Shown: positions 13,544 to 18,453 of the stretch, piece after piece
Position numbering within the stretch: the stretch's first letter is position 1
Layout of the letters: each line of letters starts with the position of its first letter
Assembly (NCBI GenBank): GCA_002415895.1
Contig: DIAV01000387.1
Span: 1-18,453 of the forward strand
DNA: 18,453 bases
From: Anaerolineales bacterium UBA5069
Lineage (GTDB): Bacteria > Chloroflexota > Anaerolineae > Caldilineales > Caldilineaceae
Direction: 5' to 3'
Translations under genes and position numbers: made by a program
Notes under the pieces: model-generated
Database searches by the model: none
What the model was told of the DNA's origin: nothing
The model's input: the letters and a program-made list of their open reading frames with translations, nothing else

Positions 13544-15118
13544 ATGGCTGATAGCGGGCTGTTGCCCTCGGGGCAGAAGCGCATCGATTCGCTGGCTGTG
13601 CGCGGCATTGTCAAGCGCTTTCCCGGCGTGCTGGCCAACGACCGTGTGGACTTTGACGTCAAGTCGGGTGAAATCCACGCGCTCCTGGGCGAAAATGGCG
13701 CGGGCAAGTCCACGCTCATGAAGATTCTCTACGGTCTCTACCAGCCTGACGCCGGTGAGATTCTGCTCAATGGGCAGCCGATTGAGATTCGCTCGCCGGG
13801 CGATTCCATGCGCTACGGCATCGGCATGATCCATCAGCACTTCATGCTTGTAGACAACCTGACCGTCACCGAGAATGTCGCTTTGGGGCTGCGCTCGACG
13901 CGCGCGCCCATGCTCGATCTCGAGGTTGTTGAGGCGCGCATCCGCACCCTCACCGAGCGCTACCAGTTGCAGGTGGACCCGAAGGCAATTGTCGGGCGGC
14001 TGGCGGTGGGGCAGCAACAGCGCGTGGAAATCATCAAAGCGCTCTATCGTGGCGGGGCGCTGCTTGTGTTGGACGAGCCTACCGCCGTACTCACGCCGCA
14101 GGAAGTGGCCGAACTCTTTGCCATTATGCGGCAGATGGCACGCGAGGGGCACGCGCTCGTTTTCATATCGCACAAGTTGCATGAGGTACTCGACGTCACC
14201 GACCGCGTTACGGTGCTGCGCAACGGCGCCGTGGTCGGCAATGTAGCCACCAAGGCCACCACGCGCCGCGAACTGGCACAACTGATGGTGGGCCGCCCCG
14301 TTACCTTTGCGCGGCCCGAACGGCCTGAGATCAATGGACGCGTGCGGCTGCGCGTGGCGGGCGCCAGTGCGTTCAACGAGCGGGGCCAGCGGCTGCTGGA
14401 CGACGTGACGCTTGAAGTGCATGCAGGTGAGATTGTGGGTGTGGCCGGTGTCTCGGGCAACGGGCAGCGCGCCCTGGCCGAAGCCATTGCGGGGTTACAG
14501 CCGCTGCGGTCGGGCACGATTGTGCTTGATGATCGCACCATTACCGAAGCATCGGCGTCCGACCGTATTGGCATGGGCATTGGCTACATTCCCGAAGAGC
14601 GCATGCATGATGGTGTTGTCAAGGACTTTTCAGTCTCCGACAACCTGATTCTGCGCGACTTGCCATCAGCACACGTGGCGCGCAACGGTTTCCTGCGCTT
14701 CAAATCCGTCGCGGAGCGTTCGCGCAAGCTGATTAGCGATTTTCAGGTGAAGACGCCCTCTCTGGAAACACCCATCAAGAATCTGTCGGGCGGCAATATT
14801 CAGAAAGTCATCATGGCGCGCGAACTGTCGCTCAAGCCGCGCCTGCTGGTGGCGGCGCAACCCACACGCGGCGTTGACGTGGGCGCAAGCGAATATATTC
14901 ACGACCGCCTTATGGAACAGCGCGCCGCGGGTACAGCCATCCTGCTCATCTCTGAAGACCTTGACGAGATCATGCAAATGGCCGACCGCATTGCGGTGAT
15001 GTACGAGGGGCGCATTATGGACATTGTGCCCCACGCCGAGGCCACACTGGAGAAGCTGGGGCTGCTGATGGCGGGAGTCGTGCCCGACGCCAGCGATGTT
15101 GAGGCAGTGCCGGCATAG
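13544..15118 (+). CDS. BMP-type ABC importer ATPase, two nucleotide-binding domains (NupO/YufO-like)
   Basis: A 524-residue tandem ATPase that drives the importer. The first domain is complete: Walker A GENGAGKST (49-57), Q-loop region MIHQHFML, signature LAVGQQQR (153-160), Walker B LLVLDEPT with Glu178, and His210. The second domain is degenerate in the usual family manner: GVSGNGQRA (302-310) replaces Walker A without the lysine, LSGGNIQKV (414-422) is intact, and AAQPTRGVD (437-445) lacks the catalytic glutamate. This asymmetry is normal for sugar and nucleoside importers of this class and is not a sign of decay. ATG 13544 has GGAG 6 bases upstream. It is the last gene of the importer operon; no overlap with the receptor gene, since a 163-base repeat-bearing spacer lies between. 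Confidence 0.95.
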   Translation: MADSGLLPSGQKRIDSLAVRGIVKRFPGVLANDRVDFDVKSGEIHALLGENGAGKSTLMKILYGLYQPDAGEILLNGQPIEIRSPGDSMRYGIGMIHQHFMLVDNLTVTENVALGLRSTRAPMLDLEVVEARIRTLTERYQLQVDPKAIVGRLAVGQQQRVEIIKALYRGGALLVLDEPTAVLTPQEVAELFAIMRQMAREGHALVFISHKLHEVLDVTDRVTVLRNGAVVGNVATKATTRRELAQLMVGRPVTFARPERPEINGRVRLRVAGASAFNERGQRLLDDVTLEVHAGEIVGVAGVSGNGQRALAEAIAGLQPLRSGTIVLDDRTITEASASDRIGMGIGYIPEERMHDGVVKDFSVSDNLILRDLPSAHVARNGFLRFKSVAERSRKLISDFQVKTPSLETPIKNLSGGNIQKVIMARELSLKPRLLVAAQPTRGVDVGASEYIHDRLMEQRAAGTAILLISEDLDEIMQMADRIAVMYEGRIMDIVPHAEATLEKLGLLMAGVVPDASDVEAVPA

Positions 15119-15211
15119 CTTCACGCACCCACGCGTCTTTGCCTGGCGTTAATCGCCGACCACAAGCGTTTCATCGGTACATCAGCTTGATTCGAATGAA
15201 CATGTGATTGC

Positions 15212-15243
15212 GGGGGTGTCCACTGGACGCCCCCTTTCTTTGT
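15212..15243 (+). terminator. Intrinsic terminator (or attenuator) after the importer ATPase gene
   Basis: GGGGGTGTCC (15212-15221) and GGACGCCCCC (15225-15234) form a 10-base stem with loop ACT; the single T/G position is a U-G pair in RNA. It is followed by TTTCTTTGTC. The position, 94 bases after the importer stop, fits operon termination. The next gene starts only 47 bases after the stem, leaving little room for a separate promoter, so partial read-through is possible. Confidence 0.82.
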
Positions 15244-15281
15244 CAAAAGCAGCCTATCCAAACAAACGAAGGGGATTCATC

Positions 15282-15611
15282 ATGGTGCGTCTAACTGTCT
15301 TGTACAACCTTGCCGCCGATCAGGACGAAGAAGCCTTTCTGCACTGGCGGCTGGGCGAACACCAGCAGGAGAACGCCACCCAACCGGGCGTGCTCTACAC
15401 CGATTTTGCACTGGTGCAGGGGGCGTGGCCCGACGGCGCACCTGTGCCCTATCGCTTCATGACCATTGCCGACTGGCCCGACATGGAGACCTTCCGCGCC
15501 GCCTTCTATGAGCCCGGTATGCAGGCCGACATGATCAAGAACCTCGCGATTCTTGCCGACCCCATCTTTCTCATTAGCGAGATCGCCATCAGCAGCGGCG
15601 GACACGCGTAG
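15282..15611 (+). CDS. EthD-like dimeric alpha-beta barrel protein
   Basis: A 109-residue cytoplasmic protein beginning VRLTVLYNLAADQDEEAFLHW, followed by a GEHQQENATQPGVLYTDFALVQG segment and a last strand DPIFLISEI. Its length, the beta-alpha-beta-beta order, and the middle helix DMETFRAAFYEPGMQADM match the EthD/ferredoxin-like barrel family, whose members act as small enzymes or accessory proteins in catabolic operons. No certain catalytic residue can be named, and assignment is by layout rather than a strict motif. ATG 15282 has AGGGG 7 bases upstream; the open frame before it (from 15204) runs through the terminator. It lies behind the importer operon, so a role in handling the imported compound is possible but unproven. 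Confidence 0.75.
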   Translation: MVRLTVLYNLAADQDEEAFLHWRLGEHQQENATQPGVLYTDFALVQGAWPDGAPVPYRFMTIADWPDMETFRAAFYEPGMQADMIKNLAILADPIFLISEIAISSGGHA

Positions 15612-15670
15612 CGCTGCCGGCAGAGGCTGCAAGCCGCGTTTGTACGCAGTGCCGAATTAAAGATATGCCC

Positions 15671-15712
15671 GTCGAAGGGGCTGGGAAGCCGTTGGCTTCC
15701 TGCCCCTTCGAC
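15671..15712. terminator. Bidirectional hairpin between convergent genes
   Basis: GTCGAAGGGGC (15671-15681) pairs with GCCCCTTCGAC (15702-15712), and GGAAGCC (15684-15690) pairs with GGCTTCC (15694-15700), separated by a small TG/T internal loop and a GTT end loop. It lies between the EthD-like gene and the convergent acetyltransferase gene, where a shared terminator is expected. There is no clear U-tract on either side, so termination strength is uncertain. Confidence 0.65.
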
Positions 15713-15790
15713 TTGTGCGCCCGCGTGGCGCTTTGGAGAAGCTGCAGCCGGCGCATCGCACTGCGGGCCAGGAGGCAGGGGAGATAGGCG

Positions 15791-16495
15791 CTACTGCGGC
15801 GGCGTGTCGAGCAACGAGGTATCGTGCGTGGAAGGTGTGCTGATTTCGGTGGGCGCCGGGTCTGTGCGCGGGCGCGGTTTGCGCGGGTGGGCGGCACGGC
15901 GCTCTATAGCCTTGGGGTGCTTGTCAAGATTGCGCGACAGGTAGACATGCTCCAGCTCGTGGCCAAAGCCCTGGCTGCGGAAGAAGCTAAGCGCCCCCTC
16001 GTTGTCGGCGGCTGTGTCCACAAGCATCATGCGCGCGCCGTTTTCCACAAAGAGATCGGTGAGCGCGGCCAACAGCTTGCGCCCAATGCCCCGCCCTTTG
16101 AGTGACGGGTCCACACCCATCCAAACCAGGTAGCCATAGCTCCACGCGCTGTGGCGCTTCTCGAGCAACGTGCCCAGGCAAAAGCCCGCGATCTGCTCAT
16201 CATCGGCGTCCGCATCGTCACCGGCTTCTTCCTCATTGTCGATCACGGCCACAAGGCAGAACTCGCCATCGCTGGCAAAAAACTCCACCGGCGCAAATTC
16301 ATCCCACGTGCGGTACAACGCGGGCCACTTTTCGGCTGTAAAAAGCTCTTCGCCCAACTCGAAGACCTTGGCCAAGTCCTGCAGGCGCATGGTGCGAATA
16401 ATCACCGAGGGTGCGCTGCGTTCACGCTTGGGACTATGGGTTGCGGGCTGGGCTGCGTTTGCAGGATGGGGCAATGGGCTGGCATCGGCGGGCAT
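15791..16495 (-). CDS. GNAT-family N-acetyltransferase
   Basis: A 234-residue enzyme expected to move an acetyl group from acetyl-CoA to an amine; the acceptor is unknown. The GNAT core runs from VIIRTMRLQDLAKVFELGE (31-49) through LVWMGVDPSLKGRGIGRKLL (123-142, acetyl-CoA pyrophosphate loop with GRGIG) to LVDTAADNEGALSFFRSQGFG (158-178). I recall close relatives with LFTAEKWP and YRTWDEF, as seen here (51-66), in archaea and Chloroflexota. Two oddities are an acidic insertion (about 87-101, DNEEEAGDDADADDE) between core strands, and a basic-then-Pro/Thr-rich tail after residue 190. ATG 16495 is preferred; an ATG at 16570 is also in frame, adding 25 residues, and neither has a strong Shine-Dalgarno sequence. 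It is convergent with the EthD-like gene and divergent from the ABC ATPase gene. Confidence 0.88.
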   Translation of the reverse strand: MPADASPLPHPANAAQPATHSPKRERSAPSVIIRTMRLQDLAKVFELGEELFTAEKWPALYRTWDEFAPVEFFASDGEFCLVAVIDNEEEAGDDADADDEQIAGFCLGTLLEKRHSAWSYGYLVWMGVDPSLKGRGIGRKLLAALTDLFVENGARMMLVDTAADNEGALSFFRSQGFGHELEHVYLSRNLDKHPKAIERRAAHPRKPRPRTDPAPTEISTPSTHDTSLLDTPPQ

Positions 16496-16800
16496 AAGGG
16501 GTCTTCTCTCAAGAAAGCGGGATGCGGCGGTTACATTAAACAAAGATAAATTCGCACGTATTGCGCCCATACGCGATTTTACGGCAGCCGCCGGCGGTGC
16601 TATAAGTCAGGATTGGGCGCGTACTGTAGTTGTTGCGCATATTGTACCATCGCGCAAGCGGCTGGGAGGCGCGCATCGGGGCAGCCGGCAAGCGTCCGAT
16701 GAAATCCCGGCTTCGGGGATGTGCTGCGTCGCACAGTCCACCATTCAACCAGTCCTGTCCAGTCCCGTTCAATACAGTCCGGCAGTTCGTGGAGGCGTGC
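16496..16800. promoter_or_regulatory. Divergent intergenic region between acetyltransferase and ABC ATPase genes
   Basis: About 305 bases with no supported gene, expected to hold promoters both ways. The part from 16525 to 16560 is AT-rich and contains TTTAAT on the minus strand, a plausible -10 for the acetyltransferase without a clear -35. A perfect palindrome CCGCCGGCGG lies at 16588-16597. The plus-strand side (16734-16780) carries CAGTCC repeats. If the acetyltransferase starts at 16570 the region shrinks to 230 bases. Confidence 0.4.
16734..16780 (+). repeat. CAGTCC repeat cluster before the ABC ATPase gene
   Basis: Four exact CAGTCC units begin at 16734, 16750, 16760 and 16775, the last 26 bases before ATG 16801. 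The phrases CAGTCCACC and AACCAGTCC also occur in the spacer at 11131-11161. The spacing (16, 10 and 15 bases) is irregular, so this is not a CRISPR-like or strict tandem array. Confidence 0.55.
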
Positions 16801-17736
16801 ATGATTGAAGTTCGTAACCTCTCCAAAGCGTATGGCACGATTCAGGCGCTTGATGATATTTCGCTGCACGTGGCCGAGGGCGAAATTGTGGGGCTGCTTG
16901 GCCCCAACGGCGCGGGCAAAACCACGCTCATCAAAATCCTTACGGGCTACCTGCAGCCCGACGCAGGCTCCGTGTTTGTCGACGGCATCGACGTGCAGGC
17001 GCAGCGCCAAACCGCGCAGGCGCGCATTGGCTATCTGCCCGAGAACGCGCCGGTCTACCCCGAGCTATCTGTGCAAGGCTACCTGCAAACCGTGGCGGCG
17101 CTGCGCGGCATCCCACAGCGCGAGCAACGCGCCCGCCTCTCATCTGCGATTCGCGCCACGGGCCTCACAGAGCGCCTTGCGCAGCCGATTGGCACGCTGA
17201 GCAAGGGCTATCGCCAGCGCGTGGGGCTCGCACAAGCCATCCTCAACCAGCCGCGCCTGCTGATTCTCGATGAACCCTCCGTAGGGCTGGACCCCACGCA
17301 GATTGTGGAGATGCGCAACCTGATTCGCCGCCTCTCGGCACACAGCACCGTGCTCTTTTCGAGCCACATCCTCAGCGAGGCCGAGGCGCTTTGCGACCGC
17401 GCCATCATCATCATGAACGGGCGTGTGCGCGCCGACGCGCGTCTGGCCGATCTGGCGCGCAGCACGGGCGCACTGCTTGTGCTGGGACGCGCCGTGGCCG
17501 ATGCAGAGAGTACGCTCAAGGCGCTGCCCGGTGTGGAGGGCGTCGATCTTGTGGCTGATGGCGGCGACGGCAACGCACAGGCCGCACAAACGCTGCGCGT
17601 GCGGGGCAACGGAACGGAACTCTGCGAAGCCATTTATGCCGCTGCCGCGCAGCGCAACTGGCCCGTGCGCGAACTGCGCGCCGATCGCCAAACGCTCGAG
17701 AGCGTCTTCAATCAACTGGCCGTGCAAAACGATTGA
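16801..17736 (+). CDS. ABC transporter ATPase, GldA-like (ABC-2 export type)
   Basis: A 311-residue single nucleotide-binding subunit with Walker A GPNGAGKTT (34-42), signature LSKGYRQRV (133-141), Walker B LLILDEPS with Glu158 (about 153-160) and FSSHILSEAEALCDRA, including the switch histidine. LSKGYRQR is the form seen in GldA-type proteins, which pair with ABC-2 permeases in gliding-motility or export complexes. After about residue 215 a C-terminal extension with beta-alpha elements resembles the regulatory domain of such ATPases. ATG 16801 has GGAGG 5 bases upstream; the frame is open back to 16630 but that part is not similar to the family. The permease gene follows after 55 bases. The exported substrate cannot be told. 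Confidence 0.93.
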   Translation: MIEVRNLSKAYGTIQALDDISLHVAEGEIVGLLGPNGAGKTTLIKILTGYLQPDAGSVFVDGIDVQAQRQTAQARIGYLPENAPVYPELSVQGYLQTVAALRGIPQREQRARLSSAIRATGLTERLAQPIGTLSKGYRQRVGLAQAILNQPRLLILDEPSVGLDPTQIVEMRNLIRRLSAHSTVLFSSHILSEAEALCDRAIIIMNGRVRADARLADLARSTGALLVLGRAVADAESTLKALPGVEGVDLVADGGDGNAQAAQTLRVRGNGTELCEAIYAAAAQRNWPVRELRADRQTLESVFNQLAVQND

Positions 17737-17791
17737 CAAGGCGTGGTGTGCCTGTGCATACCGCGTACTCGCATATGAGTGAGGTTTGGCT

Positions 17792-18453
17792 ATGAAACAA
17801 GTACTGGCCATCACGCGTAAGGAACTGGCGGGCTACTTCGGCTCGCCGCTCGCGCTGATCTTTCTGGGTGCGTTTGTAGGCGTCACCCTCTTTGTTTTCT
17901 TCTGGGTGGATGCCTTCTTCGCGCGCGGCATCTCCGACGTGCGCCCGCTCTTCCAGTGGATGCCGCTGTTGCTGATTTTCCTTGTCGCGGCGCTCACCAT
18001 GCGCCAGTGGAGCGAAGAGCAGCGCAGCGGCACCCTTGAAATGTTGATGACGCTGCCCGTAAAACCGTGGCAACTGGTGCTGGGCAAATTCCTGGCCGTC
18101 ATGAGCATGGTGGCGCTGGCGCTCGCGCTCACGCTGCCGCTGCCCATTACAGTGGCTATGCTGGGCAATCTGGACTGGGGCCCTGTGGTGGGCGGCTACC
18201 TCGCAGCGCTTCTGCTGGGCGCCGCCTATGCCGCGATTGGCCTCTTCATCTCGGCACTCACCGATAACCAGATTGTCGCGCTCATCCTCACCGTGCTTCT
18301 CGGCGGCATTTTCTACCTTGTGGGCGCGAGCAGCGTCACCGACTTCTTTGGCGAGGGCGTGGGCGGCCTCATGCGCAGCATTGGCACGGGCAGCCGCTTT
18401 GAGAGCATCCAGCGCGGCGTCATTGACCTGCGCGACCTCGTCTACTACCTCAC
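17792..18453 (+). CDS. ABC-2 type permease, GldF-like (3' end beyond window)
   Basis: The first 220 residues of a membrane protein, open to the right edge. It begins MKQVLAITRKELAGYFGSPLALIF, the typical ABC-2 start with a KEL...YF motif before the first helix. MRQWSEEQRSGTLEMLMTLPV (about 70-90) is the conserved EE/R-GT-E-LL-P loop that docks on the ATPase. About five to six hydrophobic segments are visible. ATG 17792 has GAGG 7 bases upstream. It is the second gene of a two-gene or longer operon with the GldA-like ATPase; in such operons a GldG-like gene often follows, but it would lie outside the window. Confidence 0.92.
   Translation, partial: MKQVLAITRKELAGYFGSPLALIFLGAFVGVTLFVFFWVDAFFARGISDVRPLFQWMPLLLIFLVAALTMRQWSEEQRSGTLEMLMTLPVKPWQLVLGKFLAVMSMVALALALTLPLPITVAMLGNLDWGPVVGGYLAALLLGAAYAAIGLFISALTDNQIVALILTVLLGGIFYLVGASSVTDFFGEGVGGLMRSIGTGSRFESIQRGVIDLRDLVYYL

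Noticed and set aside
13361..14422. Minus-strand open frame of 353 codons
   Set aside because: It is antisense to the first ATPase domain, and its end is translated from the REP-like repeat (RKDAEAAQRE), a known type of spurious peptide.
14443..14880. Decayed second ATPase domain
   Set aside because: Loss of the Walker A lysine and the Walker B glutamate in the second half, with LSGGN intact, is the normal state in this importer family.

Overview
The window is GC-rich bacterial DNA with densely packed genes. I read it as Chloroflexota (Anaerolineae or Caldilineae type), by recall rather than by search. The supporting signs are an Ala/Pro/Glu-rich linker behind a lipobox, a family-39 glycosyltransferase with a beta-rich C-terminal tail, a LysM plus L,D-transpeptidase protein, and spacers holding dispersed hairpin repeats (CTCACCCCCGGCC type and GCGCAAAGGCGC type) that I associate with such genomes. 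No rRNA, tRNA, CRISPR array, transposase or integrase is visible.

Left part (1-6388, all minus strand). A compact cluster encodes uridine kinase, then a GT4 glycosyltransferase, then a membrane GT39 glycosyltransferase that runs off the left edge. The last two overlap by 4 bases (GTGA). Upstream of it lies a secreted protein with three LysM-like repeats and a YkuD L,D-transpeptidase domain, followed by a strong intrinsic terminator that separates it from the uridine kinase gene. Ribokinase is the rightmost minus-strand gene.

Middle part (6683-15611, all plus strand). First come a class I methyltransferase-like protein, a Gfo/Idh/MocA dehydrogenase, a small GlcG/HbpS-type protein and a 71-residue membrane protein of unknown role. 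Then comes a complete BMP-family (nucleoside-type) ABC importer in the order permease, permease, lipoprotein receptor, double ATPase. An EthD-like alpha-beta barrel protein follows behind a terminator-like hairpin. With ribokinase divergently encoded 3.5 kb away, the simplest model is import of a nucleoside or sugar-like compound plus oxidation or phosphorylation of the sugar part. The substrate cannot be read from the sequence.

Right part (15791-18453). A GNAT acetyltransferase on the minus strand is divergent from a GldA-like ABC ATPase and its ABC-2 permease, which is cut by the right edge.

The most interesting non-coding observations are a 17-codon leader ORF with a good ribosome binding site whose stop overlaps the start of the first permease, a promoter-like sequence followed at once by an inverted repeat ahead of that operon, a long dispersed-type hairpin placed right after the binding-protein gene, an AT-rich heptamer array ahead of the GlcG-like gene, and CAGTCC-rich spacers ahead of two ABC transporter genes. 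None of these is proof of a new system; they are the places to look.
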